In this document: positions 35,628-45,208 of the stretch, piece after piece
Numbering within the stretch: position 1 is the first letter of the stretch
How the letters are laid out: each line of letters starts with the position of its first letter
Assembly (NCBI RefSeq): GCF_014651535.1
Contig: NZ_BMXB01000001.1
Location: 1-64,000, forward strand
DNA: 64,000 bases
Direction: 5' to 3'
Source of the DNA: Salinimicrobium marinum
Lineage (GTDB): Bacteria > Bacteroidota > Bacteroidia > Flavobacteriales > Flavobacteriaceae
Translations under genes and position numbers: made by a program
The notes under the pieces: generated by a model
What the model was told of the DNA's origin: nothing
Database searches by the model: none
Seen by the model: only the letters and a program-made list of their open reading frames with translations

Positions 35628-35785
35628 CTCCGTCCGCCAAAGGCGGCCACCCCTCCTTTTTTCAAGGAGGGGAACTTTTTAAAATATTAGTAAAATTTGA
35701 ACTAAAAATTGAATTATTGCAAAAAACAAAAAATTCCTTCCCTTAACAAGGGAAGGTGTCTGGCGAAGCCAGACGGAAGGGGAAA
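35628..35785. repeat. Composite palindromic repeat, right copy
   Basis: CTCCGTC near 35639, hairpin CCCCTCC/GGAGGGG (35650-35672), AT-rich spacer, hairpin CCTTCCCTT/AAGGGAAGG (35736-35756), an extra TCTGGCGAAGCCAGA hairpin (35759-35773), then GACGGAAGGGG (35772-35782). It ends 7 bases before the helicase ATG and probably supplies its leader. Confidence 0.7.
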
Positions 35786-35788
35786 CCT

Positions 35789-38302
35789 ATGAATAAAACA
35801 GAACTTTTAAACATAGCACAAACCTGGTTCAAAACCCAGAACTGGAAATCCTTCGCTTTCCAGAAACAAACCTGGAATGACTTTTTACAGGGAAAAAACG
35901 GGCTCCTTAACGCCCCCACGGGAAGTGGGAAAACCTATGCCCTCTGGATTCCCATCGTACTGGATTACATAAAGCAGAATCCTGATTATAAGACCAAACA
36001 CAAACCGGGGCTGAAGGCCATCTGGATCACACCGTTACGGGCACTGTCGGTGGAGATCGAGCAGGCAGCGAATCGGTTTGCGCAGGAGATCGGTAGTAAT
36101 TTAACAGTTGGCATCAGGACGGGAGATACTTCCCAGAAACTGCGGGCGGCTCAAAAAAAGCAAATGCCAGATCTGTTGATCACTACTCCGGAAAGCCTTC
36201 AATTGCTGCTTTCTTCTAAAGGTTATGATAAGACCTTTAAAAATCTCAATGCCATTGTAATTGACGAATGGCACGAATTGCTGGGAACGAAACGCGGTGT
36301 GCAGATTGAACTGGCGCTTTCAAGGTTGAAAAATGTTTCGCCAAAGATGAAGATCTGGGGAATTTCAGCAACCATCGGAAACCTTCAGCAGGCAAGGGAA
36401 GTGCTATTGGGACCGGATTCCGAAGCATTTAAGAATTCAGTTTTGATCAAAGCAGATCTTAAGAAAAAGATTACCGTCAAATCTATTATTCCGGAGAAAA
36501 TGGAAACTTTTCCGTGGCGGGGTCACTTAGGACTGCACCTGCTGGATGAGGTGGTGCCGATTATCAGAAAAAGCAGAACGACACTACTTTTTACGAACAC
36601 CCGATCCCAATGCGAGATCTGGTTTCAACGCATCCTTCAGAGATATCCCGAATTTGCCGGAGAACTGGCCATGCACCATGGAAGTATCAACAAAGAAACC
36701 CGTCTGTGGGTGGAGCAGGCAATCAGGGATGAACAATTAAAAGCCGTCGTAGCAACTTCAAGCCTGGATCTTGGGGTAGATTTTGCTCCGGTGGAAACTA
36801 TTATTCAGATTGGTGGACCAAAAGGGGTCGCACGGTTCCTCCAACGGGCGGGGCGGAGCGGGCATCAGCCGGGGAAGGAAAGTGTCATCTATTTTCTACC
36901 CACCCACGCAATGGAATTGATAGAGGCTTCGGCTTTGCAAAAAGCGGCAAAAACAACAGCCGTGGAAGACCGGATTCCGTACCTCCAGAGTTTTGATGTG
37001 CTGGTGCAGTATCTAACCACCCTGGCGGTTTCCGATGGATTTTTTCCGAAGGAAATTTTTCCGGAAGTAAAATCCACCTTTTGTTACCAGGCACTGTCTG
37101 AAGATCAGTGGGAATGGCTGTTGAATTTCGTGACGAAGGGGAGCCAGACGCTGCAGGCTTATGATGAATACAAAAAAATAGAGATTGAAGAAAACGGACT
37201 TTTTAAGGTGAACAATCGTGCAATTGCCATGCGGCACCGGTTGCAAATCGGTACCATCGTGAGTGATGCCGTGCTGGCGGTGAAATATTTAAAAGGAGGA
37301 TATATTGGTACGATCGAAGAATGGTTCATTTCAAAACTGAATCCGGGGGATGTTTTTACCTTTGCCGGGAAAAATCTCGAGCTGTACCAGATCAAGAATA
37401 TGCAGGTGATCGTCAAGAAATCAAAGGTGAAGAATTCCCGTTTCCCCAGCTGGGCAGGTGGCAGGATGAGCTTTTCGGCGCAGATGAGTGAATTGCTCCG
37501 GGAGGAAATGTTCGTCGCTTCTGAATTATTAGATCCGGTCGTTACCCCGAGCGAAGTCGAGGGGTCTCTTATAGGACGAAAAAAAGGTTCCGTAGAACTA
37601 CAGGCGCTATCCCATATTTTTCAGCGACAAAAGAAAGAAAGCATTATTCCTAAGAAAGATGAGTTTTTGATCGAAACTTTTAAAACAAGGGAAGGTTATC
37701 ACACCATTTTTTATCCTTTTGAAGGCAGGTTTGTGCACGAGGCGATGGCAAGTTTGATGGCGTACCGCATCAGTTTGTTGGCTCCCATCACATTTTCACT
37801 GGCGTTCAATGACTACGGATTCGAATTGCTTTCCGATCAACAGATCGATATGCAACAGGTGTTTGACAATAACCTTTTTTCTGCGGAATATTTGATGGAT
37901 GACCTTCAGAAAAGTTTAAATTCCACTGAAATGGCTCGTCGGAAATTCCGGGATATTGCAGTGATTTCAGGTTTGGTTTTTACCGGATTTCCGAATAAAA
38001 TGATCAAAACAAAACATTTGCAGTCCAATTCTCAGCTGCTTTTCAGTGTTTTCAGGGATTATGAACCCGACAATTTATTGTTTCAGCAGGCGTTTAGGGA
38101 AACATTTGAGCATCAATTGGAGGAAGGCAGATTAATTATGGCGATGGAACGGATTTCGGAACAGAAAATGATCTGGAAACAATGTGAAAAACCAACGCCA
38201 TTCGCTTTTCCAATCATTACAGACCGGATGCGGGAAAAATTATCTTCAGAAAAACTGGAGGATCGAATCAAAAAGATGATGGCACAATGGGGCGACCTGT
38301 AA
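35789..38302 (+). CDS. Ligase-associated DExH helicase (Lhr-like)
   Basis: 837 residues from ATG at 35789 (MNKTELLNIAQTW). A longer frame from 35756 would translate the repeat and is not preferred. Superfamily 2 motifs: APTGSGKTYALW (I), DEWHELLG (II, DExH), SATIGN (III), SSLDLGVDF and QRAGRSGHQPG (V and VI). The C-terminal half is the extended domain of Lhr-like module helicases. Residues near 583-595 (DPVVTPSEVEGSL) come from a REP-like insertion at about 37541-37568; they look like a surface loop insert and the frame is kept. Works with the exonuclease, ligase and phosphoesterase in DNA repair. Confidence 0.92.
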   Translation: MNKTELLNIAQTWFKTQNWKSFAFQKQTWNDFLQGKNGLLNAPTGSGKTYALWIPIVLDYIKQNPDYKTKHKPGLKAIWITPLRALSVEIEQAANRFAQEIGSNLTVGIRTGDTSQKLRAAQKKQMPDLLITTPESLQLLLSSKGYDKTFKNLNAIVIDEWHELLGTKRGVQIELALSRLKNVSPKMKIWGISATIGNLQQAREVLLGPDSEAFKNSVLIKADLKKKITVKSIIPEKMETFPWRGHLGLHLLDEVVPIIRKSRTTLLFTNTRSQCEIWFQRILQRYPEFAGELAMHHGSINKETRLWVEQAIRDEQLKAVVATSSLDLGVDFAPVETIIQIGGPKGVARFLQRAGRSGHQPGKESVIYFLPTHAMELIEASALQKAAKTTAVEDRIPYLQSFDVLVQYLTTLAVSDGFFPKEIFPEVKSTFCYQALSEDQWEWLLNFVTKGSQTLQAYDEYKKIEIEENGLFKVNNRAIAMRHRLQIGTIVSDAVLAVKYLKGGYIGTIEEWFISKLNPGDVFTFAGKNLELYQIKNMQVIVKKSKVKNSRFPSWAGGRMSFSAQMSELLREEMFVASELLDPVVTPSEVEGSLIGRKKGSVELQALSHIFQRQKKESIIPKKDEFLIETFKTREGYHTIFYPFEGRFVHEAMASLMAYRISLLAPITFSLAFNDYGFELLSDQQIDMQQVFDNNLFSAEYLMDDLQKSLNSTEMARRKFRDIAVISGLVFTGFPNKMIKTKHLQSNSQLLFSVFRDYEPDNLLFQQAFRETFEHQLEEGRLIMAMERISEQKMIWKQCEKPTPFAFPIITDRMREKLSSEKLEDRIKKMMAQWGDL
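37541..37568 (+). repeat. REP-like palindrome in the helicase coding region
   Basis: GTTACCCCGAGCGAAGTCG followed by AGGGGTCTC; ACCCC pairs with GGGGT. It translates as VTPSEVEGS, a string typical of REP-like elements placed in frame in Bacteroidota genes. Confidence 0.75.
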
Positions 38303-38307
38303 TTGCA

Positions 38308-38946
38308 ATGACAAAAAATATTAATATTCTTGGGCAGACGTTCATTCTTCATCCTTCGGGAGGGATGTTTTGGGAGGAGGAAGATCTGCTGGTGATTAGC
38401 GATGTGCACCTGGGAAAGGTGGCGCATTTTAGAAAACACGGTAGCGCGATTCCGCAACTGGCTCTAAAAGGAAATTTTCTGAAACTGGATCTTGTGACCG
38501 GATTTTTTGATCCGAAGAAGATTATTTTTTTGGGGGATTTGTTCCATTCTTATATCAATTATGAATGGCAGCATTTCGATCAATGGATGCAGGATATTTC
38601 TGCTGAAGTTGTTTTAGTGGAAGGTAATCACGATGTGATTTCCCCTAAAAAGTATGAAGCGCTCGGCGTGAAGGTAATCCCGGAATTAATTATTGGAGAC
38701 TTTCTTTTTACCCATCATCCGGAAGAAAGGGAGAACTGTTTCAATTTTTCGGGACACATCCATCCGGGAGTCAAAATCAACGGAATGGCGCGACAGCAGT
38801 TGAAACTGCCGTGTTTCTTCCGAAGACAAAATCAGATGATTTTACCAGCTTTTGGAGAATTCACCGGAAAGCATATCCTTGAACCGAAAGCTGGAGATGA
38901 GGTGTACGTGGTGACGAAGGAGGAGGTGATTTATCTCAATACTTAG
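38308..38946 (+). CDS. pdeM: Ligase-associated metallophosphoesterase
   Basis: Last gene of the DNA-processing module, 212 residues. Calcineurin-type motifs: SDVHLGK (metal), GDLFHS, EGNHD and the C-terminal THHP and SGHIHPG. Two starts are possible: ATG 38287 inside the helicase end, or ATG 38308 six bases after the helicase stop; I chose the latter because the alignment-like core begins near NILGQTF. The gene name follows common annotation of this family. Confidence 0.87.
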   Translation: MTKNINILGQTFILHPSGGMFWEEEDLLVISDVHLGKVAHFRKHGSAIPQLALKGNFLKLDLVTGFFDPKKIIFLGDLFHSYINYEWQHFDQWMQDISAEVVLVEGNHDVISPKKYEALGVKVIPELIIGDFLFTHHPEERENCFNFSGHIHPGVKINGMARQQLKLPCFFRRQNQMILPAFGEFTGKHILEPKAGDEVYVVTKEEVIYLNT

Positions 38947-39297
38947 ACCGCTGCGCTTTTAGAACCAAGAGCCAAGATTTTTTTATATTTTTATAAAGCA
39001 TATTATCTTGTAAGAATTCACCCGAAATTGTCTGAAGTTTCAAATGGTCTTGTAGAATTGGTTTTAGCCTGGCAGTGATGTTTTATTTAATTGAAAAGCC
39101 AGTTCTTTGCCCCACCCTGAACCATTCTAAAGAGAGAGAACCGACTTTTCATGGGGGCAATAGTTTTTAAATAACTAACTGCTCAAAATTTAAATTAAAA
39201 GTAGTCTTGATTCTTGACTCTTTCAGCGGAGTGGTCTTGCTACTTTTTTTAACTTTCCCTTAATTACTCCTCCTTTAGCTTTAACCTCAGAACTTCT

Positions 39298-39305
39298 TAT
39301 CTTTG
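39298..39305 (+). promoter_or_regulatory. Putative mfd promoter -7 box
   Basis: TATCTTTG fits TAnnTTTG, 18 bases upstream of the mfd start. The 376-base gap 38947-39322 otherwise contains no gene or clear hairpin that I could recognise. Confidence 0.5.
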
Positions 39306-39322
39306 CACAAAATTCGATTTAA

Positions 39323-42300
39323 TTGAGTAAATCTTCTATTGCCCAAAGCTTTGCACAGTCTGCACCACAGCAGCATCTGGCGAAAGCTCTCGCCCTGCCG
39401 CAAAATAAAATCCATTTAAAAGGCCTTGTCGGCTCTTCACTTTCATTTGTGATTGCAAATGCTTTTAAAGATTCTGAAAAGCCTTTCTTGCTGATTTTTA
39501 ATGATAAAGAAGAAGCTGCATACTACCTGAATGATCTGGAACAGCTCATTGGGGAGAAAAATGTGCTTTTTTACCCTGGAAGTTATCGCAGACCATACCA
39601 AATTGAGGAAACCGACAATGCAAATGTACTTTTAAGAGCAGAGGTTTTAAACCGAATCAACTCCCGAAAGAAACCTGCACTTATTGTCACGTATCCCGAT
39701 GCCCTTTTTGAAAAAGTGGTTACGAGGAAAGAACTGGAGAAAAACACATTGAAGATCAATGTGAACGATGAACTTTCTATTGATTTTGTGAACGAGGTGA
39801 TGTTTGAGTATAAGTTCAAAAGAGTGGATTTTGTGACCGAACCGGGTGAATTTTCAGTTCGGGGCGGGATTTTGGATGTTTTTTCCTTCAGTAATGATGA
39901 ACCTTACAGGATCGAATTTTTTGGGGATGAGGTGGAAAGCATCCGCACCTTTGATGTGGAAACACAGCTTTCTACAGACAAGGTGAAGAAAATCGCCATC
40001 ATTCCGAATGTGGAACATAAGAGAACGGAAGAGCTCAGGGAGAGTTTTTTAAAATATATTTCTGATCAAACGGTCATTTTCACCAAAGATATGGAGCAGC
40101 TTTCTGCCCGTATCGACAAGCTCTTCAGTAAGGCCGAAGAAGCTTTTAAAGAACTTTCCGAAGAAGTAAAACACGGCACTCCCGAAGAATTGTTCAGTAA
40201 TGCTGCTTTACTGAATGAGCAGATGCAGCAATATTCATTAGTGGAACTCTCTTCACGTCATCCTGAACTTGTTTCAGGGTCTTCTGGTACTGTACCTGAA
40301 GCTATAGAATTCCATACCAAACCACAACCTTCTTTCAATAAGCAGTTTGATCTTTTGATAGACAACCTGCGGGAAAATCACGAGGATGGCTATACCAACT
40401 ATATTTTTTGCGTCAGTGAGCAACAGGCAAAGCGATTCCACGATATTTTTGATGATGTAGGCCAGGAAGTACATTACAAAACGGTGGTACTTTCTGTGTA
40501 CCAGGGCTTCATTGATGAGGAGTCGAAGCAGGTCTGTTATACAGATCATCAGATATTTGAACGGTATCATAAATTCCATCTAAAGAACGGCTATTCTAAA
40601 AAGCAGGCGATCACCCTGAAGGAATTGACCAGCCTGGAAGTTGGGGATTATGTGACGCACATTGACCACGGAATCGGAAAATTTGGCGGACTGCAAAAAA
40701 TTGATGTGGAAGGCAAAAAGCAGGAAGCTATTAAACTGATTTATGGAGAGCGGGATATTTTATATTTGAGCATTCATTCGCTGCACAAGATTTCCAAATA
40801 CAACGGAAAAGATGGGAAACCACCGAAAATATATAAGCTCGGTAGCAACGCCTGGAAAAATCTCAAGCAGAAAACCAAAGCCCGTGTAAAACATATTGCT
40901 TACAACTTAATAGAGTTGTATGCCAAGCGCAGGCTGCAAAAAGGCTTCGGATTTGGCCCCGATAGTTATATGCAACACGAGCTGGAGGCCTCGTTTATTT
41001 ATGAAGATACCCCCGATCAAAGCACCGCGACCGAAGCTGTAAAGGCTGATATGGAAAATGAACGCCCCATGGATCGCCTTGTGTGCGGGGATGTTGGCTT
41101 CGGAAAAACAGAGGTTGCGATTCGTGCCGCTTTTAAAGCGGTAGATAATGGAAAACAGGTGGCAGTACTAGTGCCAACCACGATACTTGCATTTCAGCAT
41201 CACAAGACATTTTCTGAAAGATTGAAGGATTTTCCGGTGACGGTAGATTATCTAAACCGGTTTCGTACAGCGAAAGAACGACGGGACACGCTTGAAGATC
41301 TCGCCAATGGAAAAGTAGATATCATCATCGGGACGCATCAGCTGGTGAATAAGGCGGTGAAATTCAAAGATCTTGGGTTACTCGTTGTAGATGAGGAACA
41401 AAAATTTGGGGTTGCGGTAAAAGATAAGCTGAAAACCATTAAGGAAAATGTCGACACGCTTACATTGACGGCGACGCCAATTCCGCGTACGCTTCAGTTT
41501 AGTTTAATGGCCGCCCGGGATTTGTCTACCATTACAACTCCGCCGCCAAACAGGTATCCTATTGAATCTCATATTATTCGATTTTCCGAAGAAACCATTC
41601 GAGATGCTATTTCCTATGAGATTCAGCGGGGAGGGCAGGTGTTTTTCATTCACAATAGATTGGAAAACATTAAAGAAGTCGCCGGAATGATCCAGCGGCT
41701 GGTGCCCGATGCGAAGATCGGGATCGGTCACGGGCAAATGGAAGGAAAAAAACTGGAAACTCTAATGCTGAAGTTCATGAACGGCGAATTCGATGTGCTT
41801 GTCTCCACAACCATTATTGAAAGCGGACTCGACGTTTCAAACGCTAACACGATCTTTATCAACAACGCCAATAACTTCGGGTTATCTGATCTTCACCAAA
41901 TGCGAGGAAGGGTAGGGCGAAGCAACAAAAAAGCTTTCTGTTACTTTATTACGCCGCCATTTTCGGCAATGACTGAAGAGGCACGGAAACGAATGACAGC
42001 CCTCGAACAATTCAGCGAGCTGGGCAGCGGATTCAATATTGCCATGAAGGATTTGGAAATTCGTGGCGCAGGTGACCTTTTGGGAGGTGAACAAAGCGGA
42101 TTTATTAATGAAATAGGATTTGATACCTATCAAAAGATCCTCAACGAAGCCATTGAAGAACTGAAGGAAAATGAATTTAAAGAACTTTATTCAGATCAGG
42201 TTTCTGAAGATAAGGAGTACGTAAAGGATACCCAAATCGACACTGATTTTGAATTACTTTTCCCAGATGATTACATCAATAGCATCACCGAACGCCTGAA

Positions 42301-42706
42301 TCTTTATACGCAACTCAACGATCTCAAGAACGAAGAGGAACTTCGAAAATTCGAAGCCGACCTGGTAGACAGGTTTGGGGAATTACCCACCGAGGCAGAA
42401 GATCTGTTGAACAGTGTAAGGATTAAATGGATCGCAGCAAGTGTTGGACTTGAAAAGATAGTGATGAAGCAGGGAAAAATGATTGGATATTTTATTGCAG
42501 ATCAGCAATCGAGTTTCTACCAAACTAAAGCTTTTACACGAGTATTGCAATATGTGCAAACGCATCCGCATACTTGCACTATGAAAGAAAAGAAAACCCG
42601 CTCGGGATTGCGGTTGTTGCTCACTTTTGAAAAAGTCACTTCTGTAGATAGGGCGTTGAAGGTATTGAAGCCGCTGGATACTAAAGTAGCGGTGGAAGCA
42701 TCTTAA
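39323..42706 (+). CDS. mfd: Transcription-repair coupling factor
   Basis: Removes RNA polymerase stalled at DNA damage and recruits UvrABC. The 1127 residues show the UvrB-like N-terminal part (1-400), the RNAP-interacting RID (about 430-520, GDYVTHIDHGIGKF), and translocase motifs CGDVGFGKTEVA (about 589-600), DEEQKFGV and HQMRGRVGRSNKKA, then the C-terminal TRCF domain. The frame starts at TTG (39323) with no ATG before the conserved region. SRHPELVSGSS near residue 311-321 is a REP-like in-frame insertion. Confidence 0.96.
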   Translation: MSKSSIAQSFAQSAPQQHLAKALALPQNKIHLKGLVGSSLSFVIANAFKDSEKPFLLIFNDKEEAAYYLNDLEQLIGEKNVLFYPGSYRRPYQIEETDNANVLLRAEVLNRINSRKKPALIVTYPDALFEKVVTRKELEKNTLKINVNDELSIDFVNEVMFEYKFKRVDFVTEPGEFSVRGGILDVFSFSNDEPYRIEFFGDEVESIRTFDVETQLSTDKVKKIAIIPNVEHKRTEELRESFLKYISDQTVIFTKDMEQLSARIDKLFSKAEEAFKELSEEVKHGTPEELFSNAALLNEQMQQYSLVELSSRHPELVSGSSGTVPEAIEFHTKPQPSFNKQFDLLIDNLRENHEDGYTNYIFCVSEQQAKRFHDIFDDVGQEVHYKTVVLSVYQGFIDEESKQVCYTDHQIFERYHKFHLKNGYSKKQAITLKELTSLEVGDYVTHIDHGIGKFGGLQKIDVEGKKQEAIKLIYGERDILYLSIHSLHKISKYNGKDGKPPKIYKLGSNAWKNLKQKTKARVKHIAYNLIELYAKRRLQKGFGFGPDSYMQHELEASFIYEDTPDQSTATEAVKADMENERPMDRLVCGDVGFGKTEVAIRAAFKAVDNGKQVAVLVPTTILAFQHHKTFSERLKDFPVTVDYLNRFRTAKERRDTLEDLANGKVDIIIGTHQLVNKAVKFKDLGLLVVDEEQKFGVAVKDKLKTIKENVDTLTLTATPIPRTLQFSLMAARDLSTITTPPPNRYPIESHIIRFSEETIRDAISYEIQRGGQVFFIHNRLENIKEVAGMIQRLVPDAKIGIGHGQMEGKKLETLMLKFMNGEFDVLVSTTIIESGLDVSNANTIFINNANNFGLSDLHQMRGRVGRSNKKAFCYFITPPFSAMTEEARKRMTALEQFSELGSGFNIAMKDLEIRGAGDLLGGEQSGFINEIGFDTYQKILNEAIEELKENEFKELYSDQVSEDKEYVKDTQIDTDFELLFPDDYINSITERLNLYTQLNDLKNEEELRKFEADLVDRFGELPTEAEDLLNSVRIKWIAASVGLEKIVMKQGKMIGYFIADQQSSFYQTKAFTRVLQYVQTHPHTCTMKEKKTRSGLRLLLTFEKVTSVDRALKVLKPLDTKVAVEAS
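40257..40283 (+). repeat. REP-like palindrome in mfd
   Basis: CGTCATCCTGAACTTGTTTC followed by AGGGTCT; the CCTGAA/TTCAGG arms pair. It is in frame as RHPELVSGS, in a linker after the N-terminal damage-recognition domain. Confidence 0.75.
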
Positions 42707-42770
42707 TCGCAAAGAGGTTCAAAAAATATTCAAAAATATCCCAGATTTTTGAATCTGTGAGTCCTTTAAA

Positions 42771-42947
42771 TTAGTCTTTATGCCTAATTGAAAATTCTAA
42801 CGAATCGGGCTCATTTGTAAGGGTGTCGATCATCTCTACCGATGCTTTTTGTAGGTTGGTTTCTTGCTTTTCAAAATGGCTCTGGGGATTTTCACCTGTT
42901 GCTACGAGTAAAAGTTTAACTGCGACGGTTACGAGAAAGCTATTCAT
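42771..42947 (-). CDS. Small exported or membrane peptide, 58 residues
   Basis: ATG at 42947-42945 opens a 58-codon frame ending TAA 42773-42771. The peptide starts MNSFLVTVAVKLLLVATG (a hydrophobic lead) and continues as a polar, acidic tail (QKASVEMIDTLTNEPDSLEF). Codon use looks coding-like in the tail. Opposite in strand to mfd and asnB. No family recognised; could be a chance frame. Confidence 0.4.
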   Translation of the reverse strand: MNSFLVTVAVKLLLVATGENPQSHFEKQETNLQKASVEMIDTLTNEPDSLEFSIRHKD

Positions 42948-43016
42948 CAGTGAGAATTATTAGTGTTAATGATTTGTTAATAGCGAAACTACTGATAATG
43001 AATAGATTCACCTGAA

Positions 43017-43046
43017 AAAAACCCGTACATATTTTACGGGTTTTCT
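43017..43046. terminator. Hairpin between mfd and asnB
   Basis: AAAACCCGTA (43018-43027) and TACGGGTTTT (43035-43044) with T runs on both strands. It could end the mfd transcript. The bases 43047-43329 are AT-rich and contain a 46-codon frame (43062-43202) that I do not count as a gene. Confidence 0.55.
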
Positions 43047-43329
43047 AAAAAAGCTTTGATAATGAATGATTTCAAAAAGAACATTACCGGCTTTGAGGAA
43101 TTCTTAAATTTCTGTTATCCTTTTTTGAATTTGATATTCTATGACCTTCTGAATAGAGATTCTTCATCAAAAATGATGTTATTTGATGATATCTTATTTT
43201 AATAGAATTGAGGGTGTTATTTAATATTTATTTTTAACATTTAAATTCCGAATTTTTCTACTTCAAGTAAAGGCTGTCTGGAATTTTCTGCGATATTTGT
43301 TGTACTTATTAATTCAAAATTCAAGTATT

Positions 43330-45021
43330 GTGTGTGGAATTGTATGTGCTTTCGAATTAAAGGAAGCGTCTGAAACTTTACGACCTCAGTTACTAAGCAT
43401 GGCAAAATGCCTGCGTCACCGCGGCCCCGACTGGAGCGGAATATACAGTAACGAAAAAGCCATTTTAGCTCATGAGCGCCTGGCGATTGTAGATCCTACT
43501 TCGGGAAAACAGCCTTTGTTTAGTGAAGATGGAAATTTGGTGCTGGCTGCCAATGGGGAGATATATAATCATAAGGAGTTGCGAAAGCAGTTTGAGGGGA
43601 ATTACAATTTTCAGACAAAATCTGATTGTGAAGTCATATTGGCACTGTACAAGGAAAAAGGAACGCAATTTCTTGATGAGCTAAACGGGATTTTCGGATT
43701 TGCTGTTTATGATGTGGATAAAGATGAATATTTGATCGCCCGTGACCATATGGGGATTATTCCGCTATATATAGGCTGGGACAAAAACGGAACTTTTTAT
43801 GTTGCTTCAGAATTAAAAGCGCTGGAAGGACATTGTACCAAGATCGAATTATTTCCTCCGGGGTATTATTTATCCAGTAAGGAGGACGGGTATCAGCGAT
43901 GGTACCAAAGGGACTGGATGGAATACGATAATGTGAAGGATAATGAAACCAGTATTGAAGACCTTCGTACGGCTTTGGAAGCTGCGGTTCACCGTCAGTT
44001 AATGAGTGATGTTCCTTACGGAGTATTACTTTCGGGCGGACTCGATTCTTCGATTACTTCTGCTTTGGCTAAAAAATACTCAGATAAACGGATTGAAAGT
44101 GATGATACCGATGCAGCCTGGTGGCCGCGATTGCATTCTTTCGCTATAGGACTTGAAGGCTCACCAGATCTTGCTGCGGCACAAAAGGTGGCAGAACATC
44201 TGGATACCGTACATCACGAAATAAAATTTACGATTCAGGAAGGAATCGATGCCATTAAAGATGTCATCTATCAGCTGGAAACTTATGATGTTACCACAAT
44301 AAGAGCATCCACTCCCATGTATTTAATGGCAAGGGCCATTAAGGCAATGGGAATAAAAATGGTGCTTTCGGGTGAAGGTGCCGATGAGATCTTTGGTGGA
44401 TATTTGTATTTTCATAAGGCACCAAATGCTAAAGAATTCCATGAAGAAACGGTCCGGAAGCTGGACAAATTGCACCAATATGACTGTTTAAGGGCAAACA
44501 AATCCCTTTGTGCCTGGGGTATTGAAGGCAGGGTGCCATTCCTTGACAAAGAATTTATGGATGTGGCGATGAGGTTGAATCCGAAGGATAAAATGATCGT
44601 TCAAGGAGAGCGTATCGAAAAATGGGTTTTAAGAAAAGCTTTTGAAGATTACCTTCCGCAAAGCGTTGCATGGAGACAAAAAGAACAATTTTCAGACGGG
44701 GTAGGCTATAGCTGGATTGACACTTTAAAAGAAATGGTGAACGAACAGGTGACAGACGAGCAGCTGGATCATGCACATTTCCGGTTTCCGGTGCAGCCGC
44801 CAAAAAGCAAGGAAGAATTCTTCTACCGTTCGATCTTCTCAGAACATTTCCCAAGTGATGCAGCAGCACTTTCGGTGCCATCGGTACCTTCGGTAGCCTG
44901 CAGTACTCCAACAGCATTGGAGTGGGATGAATCTTTCAGGAATATGAATGATCCTTCAGGAAGGGCAGTGGCCAACGTTCATTCCGAAGCTTATAAAAAG
45001 GATGTAAAAGCTGAAGCTTAA
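43330..45021 (+). CDS. asnB: Asparagine synthase B, glutamine-hydrolysing
   Basis: Makes asparagine from aspartate, ATP and glutamine. The start is fixed by biochemistry: the nucleophile must be Cys2, and GTG TGT at 43330 gives M-C-G-I, so the ORF's earlier ATG (43297) is not used. Features: N-terminal glutaminase (1-200) with RHRGPDWSG, and the synthetase P-loop SGGLDSS near 237. The protein has 563 residues, normal for the type. Near the C-terminus SVPSVPSVA is encoded by a small TCGGTACC-like triplicate repeat. Confidence 0.95.
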   Translation: MCGIVCAFELKEASETLRPQLLSMAKCLRHRGPDWSGIYSNEKAILAHERLAIVDPTSGKQPLFSEDGNLVLAANGEIYNHKELRKQFEGNYNFQTKSDCEVILALYKEKGTQFLDELNGIFGFAVYDVDKDEYLIARDHMGIIPLYIGWDKNGTFYVASELKALEGHCTKIELFPPGYYLSSKEDGYQRWYQRDWMEYDNVKDNETSIEDLRTALEAAVHRQLMSDVPYGVLLSGGLDSSITSALAKKYSDKRIESDDTDAAWWPRLHSFAIGLEGSPDLAAAQKVAEHLDTVHHEIKFTIQEGIDAIKDVIYQLETYDVTTIRASTPMYLMARAIKAMGIKMVLSGEGADEIFGGYLYFHKAPNAKEFHEETVRKLDKLHQYDCLRANKSLCAWGIEGRVPFLDKEFMDVAMRLNPKDKMIVQGERIEKWVLRKAFEDYLPQSVAWRQKEQFSDGVGYSWIDTLKEMVNEQVTDEQLDHAHFRFPVQPPKSKEEFFYRSIFSEHFPSDAAALSVPSVPSVACSTPTALEWDESFRNMNDPSGRAVANVHSEAYKKDVKAEA

Positions 45022-45051
45022 ATAAGAACAGCTGTCAAATATTAATAATTG

Positions 45052-45091
45052 AAAAAACCTTTCAGAAATAATGTTTTTGGAAGGTTTTCTT
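45052..45091 (+). terminator. Terminator after asnB
   Basis: AAAACCTTTC (45054-45063) and GGAAGGTTTT (45079-45088) followed by CTTG and TTTT. It lies 31 bases past the asnB stop. The remaining gap 45092-45208 shows nothing else. Confidence 0.65.
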
Positions 45092-45208
45092 GTTTTACAG
45101 TGGCAGATGACTACAAGTTATAAGATGCTGAAATAAGCATGACGCTGTTTGATTATCATTCGTGTCGTCAATGGTAATTCATTTCAGGGTCTTCATAATG
45201 TGGAATTC

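Noticed and set aside
43062-43202. 46-codon plus-strand frame upstream of asnB
   Set aside because: AT-rich, no clear ribosome site, no domain; could be chance.
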